A DNA stretch of 64,000 bases, from positions 1,228,401 through 1,292,400 of the forward strand of contig CAVPJV010000008.1 of assembly GCA_963705515.1 (NCBI GenBank). The letters run 5' to 3'. This document shows, piece by piece, positions 15,500-23,932 of the stretch (within the stretch, counting starts at the first letter, position 1; each line of letters starts with the position of its first letter). The DNA is from Gaiellasilicea sp963705515. Lineage in GTDB: Bacteria > Actinomycetota > Thermoleophilia > Gaiellales > Gaiellaceae. The translations under genes and the position numbers were made by a program. A model generated the notes under the pieces. It ran no database searches and had not been told where the DNA came from. It was given only the letters and a program-made list of their open reading frames with translations.

Positions 15500-18041
15500 C
15501 CGCCGCAGCCTCGCCGCCGGGATCGCGATCGCGATCGCGCTCCTCGCCGCGGGTGGTGGCCAGAGCGCTCAGTCGCCGGTCGCGCCCGAGGAGGGTGCTG
15601 CCGCGTGGCGCGGCTTCGTCGACGGCGACCGGGCCGCGATCGCCGTCGGCCAGCGCATGATCGTCGTGCTCAAGAACCCGTCGCTCGCCGACCGCATCGC
15701 CGAGGCCGGGGGCACGGCGACCGAGTCGGCGATGCGCCAGTGGACGGCCGGGGCGCTGGCCGCGCAGAAGCAGATCGCGGCGCGGCTCTCGCGCGAGGGC
15801 ATCCAGCTCGTGCCGGACTTCGTCTACACGCGCACGTTCAACGGGTTCGCGGCGGCGATCGACGGACGCGCGCTGGCGCTGCTCGAGCGGGACGAGGACG
15901 TCCTCGGTGTCTACCCGGTGCGAGCTGCGTACCCGGCCGCCCTCTCGGCGGCGGAGCTGAGCAGCCCGCCCTTCGCTTCCGGAGGCGGCCGCCGCGCCGA
16001 GGTCGGGATCCCGCGCTTCGACGGGCGTGGGATCACAGTCGCCCTCCTCGACACCGGCGTCGACTTCACGCATCCGTTCATCCGCGACCGGCTGCTGGAC
16101 GGGCTCGACATGCTCGATCCCGAGCGGCGCGCGATCGCCCGCGCGCACCCCGACGAGCCGACGCGGCTCGAGCGGCACGGCACGCAGATGGCCGGGCTGA
16201 TCGCGGGCAGCGGCGGCCCGGGCGGGATTCGCGGCGTCGTCCCGGCAGCCCGGATCCTGCCGATCCGCGTCGCCGGCTGGCAGCCGAGCGCCGAGGGCGG
16301 GTTCGCCGTCTACGGCCGCACCGACCAGCTGCTGGCGGGGATCGAGCGCGCCGTCGATCCCGACGCCGACGGCGACGTCCTCGACGCCGCGCGGGTCGCG
16401 GTCGTCGGCGTGACCGAGCCGTTCGCGTCCTTCCCGGACGGCCCGATCGCCCGCGCCATCGAGGGTGCGGCACGGCTCGACACGCTCGTCGTCGTCCCCG
16501 CGGGGAACGAGGGGCCGGCAGGGCCGAGCTACGGGAGCATCGGCGGCCCCGGCGGCGCGCCGGACGCGCTCACCGTCGCCGCGGCAGATCTCCGCAACGA
16601 CACGGCGACGGTTCGCGTCGTCGTGCGGTCGGGCCTGCACGTCCTGCTCGACCGCGCGGTTCCCCTTGCCGGTGCGGCTGCACCGAGGGGGCCGCTCGCG
16701 CTCACGGTCGTGCGGCCACGTCGCGACGCGGCCGGTGGCCCACGCGAAACGCCGCTCGCACGCTACTTCGACGACCAGGGCTACAGCCTCGTCGCCGGGC
16801 GGGCGACCCTGCTCTCCCGTGCGGCGGAGCCGGTGGACGAGGCGCGCTCGGCCGTGCTCGCAGGCACAGCTGCGATCCTCGTCGACGGCGCCGTCCCGGC
16901 CGGCGCGCTCGGCCTGGACGACCGCCTCGACGTTCCCGTGATCGGGATCCCGAGCTCGGCCGCGGCTGCGCTTCGCTCGGCGCTCGCCCGCGGCAACGAG
17001 GTGAACGTCTCGCTCGGCGCGCCCGGGTGGCGGACGAACGAGCACCGGGCTTCGATCGCGCCTTTCTCCTCCCACGGCCTCGCCTTCGGCGGCGGGATCA
17101 AGCCCGAGGTCGCGGCGCCGGGGGTCGAGCTCGTCACCGCGGATCCGGGACGCAACGCCGACCGCACCGCCCGCTACGCGACGATCAGCGGCACGAGCGC
17201 GGCGACCGCGGTGGCCGGCGGCGCGGCCGCGGCGCTCGCACAGGCACGCCCTGAGCTCGACGCGGCCGCACTCAAGAGCGCACTCGTCGGAACCAGCGTT
17301 CGGGCGCCCTTCAGCTCCGCCGCCGCGCAGGGCGCCGGCACGCTGGATCCGCTCGCTGCCGCGGCGGCGGAGGTCGTCTCCCAGCCCGCGACCGTCGGCT
17401 TCGGCTCCGCCGACAAGCCCGGCTGGACCGCCGTGCGCAGGGTCGTGCTCCGGAACGTCTCCTCTCGCCGCATTGCCGTCGACGTGGCAGCCGCAACCGA
17501 GGCGATCGCAGGGCTGTCGGTCACCGCAGCGCCCGCGCGCGTGCGGCTCCAGCCGGGCGCCAGCGCGCCGGTCAAGCTGACCGCGCGCGTCGCCTTCCTC
17601 CCGCGCGGCGTCGGCGCGATCCAGGGCCGGGCTCGGCTGGAGGTCTCGGGCGGCGGTCGCGTCATCGTTCCCTGGGCGGTGGCGCTCCCCTTCAAGGGCT
17701 CTGCGCTGATCGGCGGCGTCGGCATCTCCGCCCGCTCCTTCCGCGCGTCCGACCGGGCGCCCGCGGTGCTGACCGTGCAGGCGGGCCAGGTGCGGGACCT
17801 CGCCGGGCGGCGCCAGCTGCGCCCCGTCTCGCGGCTCGACGTCGAGCTCTGGCGCGGGGGCGAGAAGCTCGGCCTGGTCGCGCGCCTGCGCGACGTTCTC
17901 CCCGGGCGGTACGCCTTCGGGCTGACCGGCCGCGGCCCCCGAGGCGGCGCGCTCGCGAAAGGCCCCTATCGGCTGCGGGTGCTCGCCGTACCCCCCGACG
18001 GACCGGCCGAGGCAGAGACCGTCCGCTTCAGGATTCGCTGA
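15483..18041 (+). CDS. Secreted S8 subtilisin-like peptidase
   Basis: 852 residues with a Sec-type signal peptide (RRSLAAGIAIAIALLAAGG), an I9-like propeptide region (QRMIVVLKNPSLADRI...NGFAAAI) and a subtilase domain with Asp in LLDTGVDFTH, His in RHGTQMAGLIAG and Ser in SGTSAATAVAGG. A PA-type insert lies before the Ser block (VLAGTAAILVDGAVPAGA...DVPVIGIPS). The C-terminal 300 residues are beta-rich, Fn3-like (RRVVLRNVSSRRIAVDV). It begins inside the last codons of tsaD; ATG 15468 is an alternative start. Confidence 0.9.
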   Translation: MHRAPDRRSLAAGIAIAIALLAAGGGQSAQSPVAPEEGAAAWRGFVDGDRAAIAVGQRMIVVLKNPSLADRIAEAGGTATESAMRQWTAGALAAQKQIAARLSREGIQLVPDFVYTRTFNGFAAAIDGRALALLERDEDVLGVYPVRAAYPAALSAAELSSPPFASGGGRRAEVGIPRFDGRGITVALLDTGVDFTHPFIRDRLLDGLDMLDPERRAIARAHPDEPTRLERHGTQMAGLIAGSGGPGGIRGVVPAARILPIRVAGWQPSAEGGFAVYGRTDQLLAGIERAVDPDADGDVLDAARVAVVGVTEPFASFPDGPIARAIEGAARLDTLVVVPAGNEGPAGPSYGSIGGPGGAPDALTVAAADLRNDTATVRVVVRSGLHVLLDRAVPLAGAAAPRGPLALTVVRPRRDAAGGPRETPLARYFDDQGYSLVAGRATLLSRAAEPVDEARSAVLAGTAAILVDGAVPAGALGLDDRLDVPVIGIPSSAAAALRSALARGNEVNVSLGAPGWRTNEHRASIAPFSSHGLAFGGGIKPEVAAPGVELVTADPGRNADRTARYATISGTSAATAVAGGAAAALAQARPELDAAALKSALVGTSVRAPFSSAAAQGAGTLDPLAAAAAEVVSQPATVGFGSADKPGWTAVRRVVLRNVSSRRIAVDVAAATEAIAGLSVTAAPARVRLQPGASAPVKLTARVAFLPRGVGAIQGRARLEVSGGGRVIVPWAVALPFKGSALIGGVGISARSFRASDRAPAVLTVQAGQVRDLAGRRQLRPVSRLDVELWRGGEKLGLVARLRDVLPGRYAFGLTGRGPRGGALAKGPYRLRVLAVPPDGPAEAETVRFRIR

Positions 18042-18088
18042 CTCGAGGGGTACACTCCCGCGCGGCTCGTCGAGAGAAGGAGACTGCG

Positions 18089-19360
18089 ATGTCCACGGCC
18101 GAAGCCCCGACCCATCTTCGCGAGAACCCGCTCGAGCTGGCGCGCCAACAGCTGCGCCGTGTCGGGCAGACGTTCGCGATCGACCCCAACCTGATCAACG
18201 TCCTCGAGAAGTGCAAGAAGTCGGTCGAGGTCTCGATCCCGGTGACGATGGACGACGGCTCGGTGGGTGTCTTCCGCGGCCACCGCGTTACCCACAACAT
18301 CGCCCGCGGCCCGTCGAAGGGCGGGATCCGCTACCACCCGGCGGTCACGCGCGACGAGGTCAAGTCGCTCGCGATGTGGATGACCTGGAAGTGCGCGCTG
18401 ATGGGCCTGCCCTTCGGCGGCGCCAAGGGCGGCGTCGTCTGTAACCCGAAGCGGCTCTCGCGCGGTGAGCTCGAGCGCCTGACGCGCCGCTACACGAGCG
18501 AGATCATCAACGAGATCGGCCCCGAGAAGGACATCCCCGCTCCCGACGTCGGCACCGACGCGAGCGTGATGGCGTGGATCTTCGACACGTACTCGATGAA
18601 CAAGGGCCATTCCGTCCTCGGCGTCGTCACCGGCAAGCCGCTCGCGATCGGGGGCTCGCTCGGACGCGAGGAGGCGACGGCGCGAGGCGCGCTCTACGTG
18701 ATCGCCGACGCGCTCGGCGAGGAGGACAAGACGATCGAAGGGCTGAGCGTTGTGGTGCAGGGCTTCGGCAACGTCGGCCGCACCCTCGCGCGGCTCCTGC
18801 ACGAGCAGGGCGCAGTCGTCATCGCCGTCTCCGACTCGAGCGGCGGCCTGCACGCGCCCAATGGCCTCGACATCCCCGGCGTGCTCGCCTGGAAGGCGGA
18901 GCACGGGACGCTCGAGGGCTATCCGTCTGCCGACGCGATCACCAACGAGGAGCTGGTGCTGCTGGAGTGCGACGTGCTCGCGCCGTGTGCGCTCGAGCAG
19001 GTGATCAGCGCCGACAACGCGGCTGAGGTGAAGGCGCGGATCGTCTGCGAGGGCGCGAACGGCCCCGTCACGCCGGCCGCCGACGAGATCCTCGAGGACC
19101 GCGGCGTCCTCGTCCTGCCCGACGTGCTCGCGAACGCGGGCGGTGTCGTCGTCTCGTACTTCGAGTGGGTGCAGGGGCTCCAGGAGTACTTCTGGAAGGA
19201 GGAGGAGGTCAACAAGCGGCTCGACGACATCGTCACCCGCGCCTTCGAGGAGACGATCGCGACGCGGAAGCAGCACGGCACGAGCATGCGGATGGCGGCC
19301 TACGGTCTCGCCGTCCGCCGTGTCGCGGAGGCGACCATGACGCGGGGGCTCTATCCCTAG
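18089..19360 (+). CDS. Glu/Leu/Phe/Val dehydrogenase (glutamate dehydrogenase)
   Basis: 423 residues; NAD(P)-dependent oxidative deamination of glutamate (or reverse). Substrate domain shows KGGIRYHPAV, MTWKCALMGLPFGGAKGGV with the catalytic lysines, and PAPDVGTDASVMAWI; coenzyme domain has VVQGFGNVGRTLARLL. NANGGVVVSYFEWVQG near the end is typical of the ~420-residue hexameric class. ATG preceded by agaaggagact. The C-terminal end RGLYP is that of homologues. Confidence 0.95.
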   Translation: MSTAEAPTHLRENPLELARQQLRRVGQTFAIDPNLINVLEKCKKSVEVSIPVTMDDGSVGVFRGHRVTHNIARGPSKGGIRYHPAVTRDEVKSLAMWMTWKCALMGLPFGGAKGGVVCNPKRLSRGELERLTRRYTSEIINEIGPEKDIPAPDVGTDASVMAWIFDTYSMNKGHSVLGVVTGKPLAIGGSLGREEATARGALYVIADALGEEDKTIEGLSVVVQGFGNVGRTLARLLHEQGAVVIAVSDSSGGLHAPNGLDIPGVLAWKAEHGTLEGYPSADAITNEELVLLECDVLAPCALEQVISADNAAEVKARIVCEGANGPVTPAADEILEDRGVLVLPDVLANAGGVVVSYFEWVQGLQEYFWKEEEVNKRLDDIVTRAFEETIATRKQHGTSMRMAAYGLAVRRVAEATMTRGLYP

Positions 19361-19586
19361 AGTCACGCTCTACCTGGCCGACGGCTGCCACCTCTGCGAG
19401 CGGGCGCTCGAGGTCGTCGACCAGGTCTGCGCGGGCGACTTCGAGCGGGTCGACATCGCCGGCTCATCGGAGCTCGAGGCCGCCTATCGCGAGTCGATCC
19501 CGGTGGTCGAGATCGACGGGGAGCGGGCGTTCACGTACTTCGTCCAGCCCGACGCGTTGCGGCAGCGGCTGAAAGCCTGCCGCTGA
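19353..19586 (+). CDS. Glutaredoxin-like (DUF836-type) thiol protein, start codon unclear
   Basis: A short reading frame translating as VTLYLADGCHLCERALEVVDQV, then FERVDIAGSSELEAAY, RESIPVVEIDGERAF and FVQPDALRQRLKACR, which is a complete glutaredoxin/DUF836 fold with the CxxC site CHLC and the cis-Pro loop IPVVEIDG. No ATG, GTG, TTG or CTG precedes the first beta-strand in this frame: it opens at 19341 after an in-frame TGA, and the only near-start codon is ATC at 19353. It begins exactly at the end of the glutamate dehydrogenase gene. Confidence 0.7.
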   Translation: MPRVTLYLADGCHLCERALEVVDQVCAGDFERVDIAGSSELEAAYRESIPVVEIDGERAFTYFVQPDALRQRLKACR

Positions 19587-19633
19587 CGGTTCTTCCCGCG
19601 GGGGTTGGAGACCGTGGGCACAATGTCACGAAC

Positions 19634-19644
19634 CTTGTTACAAG
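19634..19644. promoter_or_regulatory. Candidate operator: inverted repeat upstream of rex
   Basis: CTTGTTACAAG is a perfect 5-bp inverted repeat with a one-base centre, 17 bases upstream of the rex start. Rex proteins bind TTGTGA-n8-TCACAA-like sites and often repress their own gene; this repeat shares TTGT/ACAA but is more compact than the consensus, so it is only a candidate. Confidence 0.3.
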
Positions 19645-19660
19645 CGACGAAGGGGACGAG

Positions 19661-20281
19661 TTGGCGGAACGGTTGACAGTAGGGGTGGCGGCGCGGCTGT
19701 CCCGCTACCTCCAGGTGCTGACGCAGGCGAAGAAGATGGGGAAGGACAGGATCTCCTCACAGGAGATCTCGGACTACACCAACATCAACGCCACCCAGAT
19801 CCGTCGCGACCTCTCCGGCTTCGGCAAGTTCGGCAAGCGCGGGGTCGGCTACAACATCGACTCGCTGCTCGGCGAGATCCGCAAGATCCTGCGGACGCAG
19901 GGGCAGCACAACATCGCCCTCGTCGGCGCCGGACGCCTCGGCCAGGCGATCGCGAGCTCGCCGATCTTCGCCGAGCACGGGATCAACATCGCCGCGGTGC
20001 TCGACACCGACCCCGACAAGACCGGCCGCTCGATCGGCAGCCTGGCCGTCCAGCCCTACGCGCAGCTGCGCGAGGCCGTGCGTGACCACAACATCATCGT
20101 CGGCGTGATCGCGGTGCCCGCCGGCGGGGCGCAGCAGGCGGCTGACGACCTGATCGACGCGGGCGTGAAGATCATCTTCAACTACTCCGAGGCGCTCCTC
20201 GACGTGCCGGCCGATGTCGCCGTGCACGCGTCGAATCCCGCCGTCGAGCTGCTCTACGCCCTCTATTTCCACTTGACCTAG
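19661..20281 (+). CDS. rex: Redox-sensing transcriptional repressor Rex
   Basis: 206 residues. N-terminal winged helix (LSRYLQVLTQAKKMGKDRISSQEIS...NATQIRRDLSGFGKFGKRGVGY) and C-terminal Rossmann domain binding NADH/NAD+ (NIALVGAGRLGQAI; AVLDTDPDK; IIVGVIAVPAGGAQQAAD), then the domain-swapped helix ending in LYALYFHLT. It controls respiratory and fermentative genes by the NADH:NAD+ ratio. TTG start with gaaggggacgag upstream. No obvious redox target gene adjoins except the glutaredoxin-like ORF. Confidence 0.95.
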   Translation: MAERLTVGVAARLSRYLQVLTQAKKMGKDRISSQEISDYTNINATQIRRDLSGFGKFGKRGVGYNIDSLLGEIRKILRTQGQHNIALVGAGRLGQAIASSPIFAEHGINIAAVLDTDPDKTGRSIGSLAVQPYAQLREAVRDHNIIVGVIAVPAGGAQQAADDLIDAGVKIIFNYSEALLDVPADVAVHASNPAVELLYALYFHLT

Positions 20282-20285
20282 ACGG

Positions 20286-21092
20286 TCAGCGGCGCTTCTT
20301 GGCGGGGCCCTCGCGTGAGTCGGGGACGCCGTCGTTGTCGTCGTCGGCGTCGACGCGGTCGGCGACACCGTCGTTGTCGTCGTCCGAGTCCTTCGCGTCG
20401 GCGATCCCGTCACCGTCGTCGTCGCCGTCCTTCGCCGCGGCCACGCCGTCGTTGTCGAAGTCGAGGTCGCGCGCGTCGGCGACCGAGTCGTTGTCGTCGT
20501 CGCCGTCCTTCAGGTCGGCGATGCCGTCGTTGTCGTTGTCGGGATCGCCGCGGTCGGCGATGCCGTCGTTGTCGTCGTCGAAGTCCTTGCGGTCGGCGGT
20601 GCCGTCGTTGTCGTCGTCGTAATCCTTCGCGTCCGCGATCCCGTCGCCGTCGTCGTCGCGATCCTTCGAGTCGACGATGCCGTCGTTGTCCCGGTCGCAG
20701 TCCTTCACGTCGGCGACGCCGTCATCGTCGTCGTCACGGTCCCTGACGTCGTCCTCGCCGTCGTCGTCGGAATCGTGATCCTCGGCGTTCGCCACGCCGT
20801 CGCCGTCGTCGTCGAAGTCCTCGAAGTCGGCGACCTCGTCGCCGTCGTCGTCGAAGTCCTCGACGTCGACCGGTCCGTCGCCGTAGTCGGAGACGTCCTC
20901 GTCGTCGAACGATCCCTCGTCGTCGACCGGGTCGTCCTCGTCAAAACCGAGCTCGTCCTCGTCGCAGGCGGCGTCCGCGCTCTCGCAGAGCGGCGCGGCC
21001 TGGAAAACGGTCGCTGCGACCGAGCTGGACGCCGTGGCGGCCCAGGTCAGGGCGACCACGAGGTTCAACAGCAGGACGACCGCGCGCAGCAT
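20286..21092 (-). CDS. Exported Asp-rich protein with thrombospondin type-3-like calcium repeats
   Basis: 268 residues: a signal peptide (LRAVVLLLNLVVALTWAATASSSVA), then more than a dozen tandem 12-13-residue units of the form DxDxDGxxDxxD (for example DDDNDGVADRVD, DDDGDGIADAKD), ending in a basic tail EGPAKKRR. Such units are thrombospondin type-3 repeats that fold around many Ca2+ ions. Unlike most relatives there is no other domain and no clear surface anchor. It stands convergent to rex with a 4-base gap. Confidence 0.85.
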   Translation of the reverse strand: MLRAVVLLLNLVVALTWAATASSSVAATVFQAAPLCESADAACDEDELGFDEDDPVDDEGSFDDEDVSDYGDGPVDVEDFDDDGDEVADFEDFDDDGDGVANAEDHDSDDDGEDDVRDRDDDDDGVADVKDCDRDNDGIVDSKDRDDDGDGIADAKDYDDDNDGTADRKDFDDDNDGIADRGDPDNDNDGIADLKDGDDDNDSVADARDLDFDNDGVAAAKDGDDDGDGIADAKDSDDDNDGVADRVDADDDNDGVPDSREGPAKKRR

Positions 21093-21153
21093 GAGGTCGA
21101 TATCGGCAGGATGCGGCGATGCGGAATCCCTCGTTCTGTGATTCGCGACTGCC

Positions 21154-22415
21154 GTGAAGATCCTGCTCTGGCACGGCTACCTCCTCGGCGGCACCGGCTC
21201 GAACGTCTACACGCGGGCGCTGGCGCGGGAGTGGACTCGCGCCGGCCACGAGGTCACGGTCTTCAGCCAGGAGCCCGATCCGGGCCTCTACGACCTCGGC
21301 GGCGCCGTCACCGTGCGGCCGGACGTCGGCGGCCTGCTGCCGGTGTTCGTGCTCGACCGCTACGAGGGCTACGAGGTGAAGCTCGTCCAGGACTGCACGC
21401 GGGCCGAGCTCGACGTGTGGGTCGAGCGGAATGCGGCCGCGCTTCGCGACCACCTGCCCGCCGACCTCGTCTTCGCGAACCACGTTCTCCTCGGCGGCCC
21501 GGTCGGCGCCGCGAGCGGCGCGCGTTTCGCGGTCAAGGCGCACGGCTCCGAGCTCGAGTACTCGATGCGCGGCAACGCGGCGCTCGCCGCGTGGGGGAGG
21601 GAGGCGCTGCGAGCACGCCGAGGCGGTCTTCGTCGGCTCGGCGCACATCCGCGAGGTGCTGCGAGGACGTGGTCGGCCACGTCGACCGCGTCCACGAGGT
21701 GCCGCCCGGCGTCGACGTCGACGAGTGGCGGCCGCGTCCGCGCGCCGAGGCGCTCGCCGGCCTGCTCGAGGAGGCGCGGCGCGATCCGCCGAACCCGGGC
21801 AACGCCAACGAGCGGCTCCCGGACGAGGGCAACGCCGAGCGCCTGGCGGCCTTTCTCGAAGGCGACCGGCCGACGGTCGTCTACTTCGGGAAGCTCCTCT
21901 ACAACAAGGGAGTCCACGTCCTGCTCGAAGCGCTACGCGACGTCGACGCCCGCGCCGTGATCGTCGGCTTCGGCGACTACCGGAAGACACTCGAGGCCGA
22001 GGCCGGCCCGCGGACGCTCTTCACCGGCCCGCTCGAGCACCGCCACCTCGTCCACCTGCTGGCGCTCGCGGACGCCACCGTCGTCCCCTCGATCTTCCCG
22101 GAGGCGTTCGGGATGGTCGCGGCCGAGGCCGCCGCCGCGGGCTCGCCGCCGCTCGTCGCGCGCCACTCCGGCCTCGCCGAGATCGCGGAGGGGCTGGAGC
22201 AGGAGTACCCGCCGCACCTGCGCCACCTGGCGAGCTTCGAGACGGGGAACACCGCCGAGCTGTCCGCGAAGCTGAGCGAGCTGCTCTCGCTGCCGGAGCC
22301 CGATCGGGCCGCCGTGCGCGAGGCGGCGCGGAACGCGACCGTCGGCCGCTGGAGCTGGGCGGGTGTCGCGCGCCGCCTGCTCGAGCCGTTCAACTACCCT
22401 CCCGCCGATGGGTGA
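21154..22415 (+). pseudogene. Glycosyltransferase family 4-like protein (two frameshifts)
   Basis: A GT-B glycosyltransferase of about 420 residues split over three frames. The N-terminal lobe (KILLWHGYLLGGTGSNVYTRALAREWTRAGHEVTVF; AVKAHGSELEYS) ends at a shift near 21618; a short middle piece (CEHAEAVFVGSAHIREVL) ends at a second shift near 21660; the C-terminal lobe (VVYFGKLLYNKGVHVLLEAL, VVPSIFPEAFGMVAAEAAAAG) is intact to 22415. Both shifts occur at gctgcgag, where ctcgag would restore the frame, i.e. one extra base each. Probably an intact gene in the organism. Acceptor unknown. Confidence 0.8.
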
Positions 22416-23559
22416 CGAGCAACGGCTTGGCTACGACGAGCTTCTCGACGCTGCACGCGAGGGGTTCGAGGACGGAACCGACTTCACGATCGCCGTCGAG
22501 GAGGAGTTCGCCCTGCTCGACCCCGTCTCGCTCGGTCTCGTCAACCGCTTCGAGGAGGTGCAGGCGGCCGCGAAGGGGACGCCGCTCGAGCCGAACCTCG
22601 TCGGCGAGCTGATCGCGTCCGAGGTGGAGATCAAGACCGGCCGCTGCGAGTCCTTCGCCGAGATCCCCGCCGCGATGACGGAGCGCCGCGCCCAGCTGGA
22701 CGCGCTCGTCGAGACGCTCGGGATCGGCCTCGCTGCGACGGGCACACACCCCTGGGCGGACTGGAAGGACCAGCGGATCATCGACACGCCGCACTACCGC
22801 CGCAACGACGAGCTGCTCCGCTACGTCGTCTGGCGCAACAACACCTTCGGCTTCCACGTCCACGTCGGCATCCGCGGCGCCGACCGCGCGATTGCGGTCA
22901 CGAACGGGCTCCGCAACTTCCTGCCGGAGTTCCTCGCGCTCTCGGCCAGCTCTCCGTTCGTCGAGAGCGTCAACACGGGGCTGCACTCGGCACGCACGCA
23001 GATCTTCACCCGCTTCTTCCCGCGCTGCGGCGTCCCGGACGCGTTCGCCTCCTGGCAGCAGTACGAGGACTACGTCCGCTTCCTCTACGAGACCGGCTCG
23101 GTCACCGAGCACACGCAGCTCTGGTGGAGCGTGCGGCCGCACCTCGGCTTCCCGACGGTGGAGATCCGGATCGCCGACGGGCAGCCCGACCTCGCCGACG
23201 CTCAGGGGCTCGCGGCCTTCGGCGCCTCGCTCGCCGCCCGCATCGCGCGCGCGTACGACGAGGGCGAGCCGGTCCCCGAGCTGCCGCACCGGCTGATCGA
23301 GGAGAACATCTGGCGCGCGATCCGCTACGGGCTCTCGGGCGAGCTGATCGACCTCGAGCGCGGCGACGTTCTGCCGGCACGGGCCCGGCTCGAGCGCCTG
23401 CTCGAGTGGGTGGCGCCGGTGGCCGAGGAGATCGGCGCCGCGCCGTACCTCGCGATCCCGGAGCGCAACGCCGCGGAGCGGCAGATCGCCCGCTTCGAGG
23501 AGGGGGCGACCCTCGAGGAGATCTACGCCGAGCAGGCCGGTGTGCCCGTCCGTGGCTGA
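22408..23559 (+). CDS. GCS2-family carboxylate-amine ligase (YbdK-like)
   Basis: 383 residues of the glutamate-cysteine ligase 2 family: FTIAVEEEFALLDP at the start (the EEE metal/ATP motif), LIASEVEIKTGRC, GTHPWADWKDQR, GFHVHVGI and TVEIRIADGQPDLADAQGLAAF. Such ligases make gamma-glutamyl amides; in actinobacteria related proteins act in ergothioneine synthesis, but no egt genes are nearby, so the product is unassigned. ATG 22408 is chosen over an upstream start because it directly precedes the conserved region. Confidence 0.88.
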   Translation: MGDEQRLGYDELLDAAREGFEDGTDFTIAVEEEFALLDPVSLGLVNRFEEVQAAAKGTPLEPNLVGELIASEVEIKTGRCESFAEIPAAMTERRAQLDALVETLGIGLAATGTHPWADWKDQRIIDTPHYRRNDELLRYVVWRNNTFGFHVHVGIRGADRAIAVTNGLRNFLPEFLALSASSPFVESVNTGLHSARTQIFTRFFPRCGVPDAFASWQQYEDYVRFLYETGSVTEHTQLWWSVRPHLGFPTVEIRIADGQPDLADAQGLAAFGASLAARIARAYDEGEPVPELPHRLIEENIWRAIRYGLSGELIDLERGDVLPARARLERLLEWVAPVAEEIGAAPYLAIPERNAAERQIARFEEGATLEEIYAEQAGVPVRG

Positions 23560-23836
23560 GGACGAGATCACCGAGCAGGATCTCGTCGACGCGCTGCGCC
23601 AGCTGCAGGTCTCGGACCTGCTCGTCCAGACGCTCTCCACCGTCTCCTCGCTCGCCTACCACCGCCTCGCCGAGGAGCACCGCGACCTCGAGCAGGCGCG
23701 GCTCGCGATCGAGGCGCTGCGGGCGCTCGTCCCGGTGCTCTCCGGATCGATACCACCGGAGCTGACGCGCGACTTCGAGCAGGTGATCGCGAACCTCCAG
23801 CTCGGCTACGCGGCGGCGGTCGACAAAGGCTCCTGA
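23552..23836 (+). CDS. DUF1844 domain protein
   Basis: About 94 residues, all helical: EITEQDLVDALRQLQVSDLLVQTLSTVSSLAYHRL then DLEQARLAIEALRALVPVL, which is the DUF1844 pattern. GTG 23552 is preferred; GTG 23540 would add four residues. It overlaps the GCS2 ligase stop, so it is likely translationally coupled. Function unknown. Confidence 0.78.
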   Translation: MAEDEITEQDLVDALRQLQVSDLLVQTLSTVSSLAYHRLAEEHRDLEQARLAIEALRALVPVLSGSIPPELTRDFEQVIANLQLGYAAAVDKGS

Positions 23837-23932
23837 ACCTGGGCACCGGCCGTCGCTTGTGATACATAATCCGCCGCGCCGAGGACGCCTCGGAGCTGAC
23901 TTTGTGACGGGGCAAATTCGGACGGAGGCTTG

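Noticed and set aside
18089..19586. Genuine glutamate dehydrogenase-glutaredoxin fusion
   Set aside because: The dehydrogenase ends with the normal RGLYP tail and an in-frame TAG, so a separate gene is preferred; recoding is kept only as a finding to check.
20300..20900. Regularly spaced direct repeats resembling a CRISPR array
   Set aside because: The period is that of the Asp-rich protein repeat, units vary at synonymous positions, and there are no unique spacers or cas genes.
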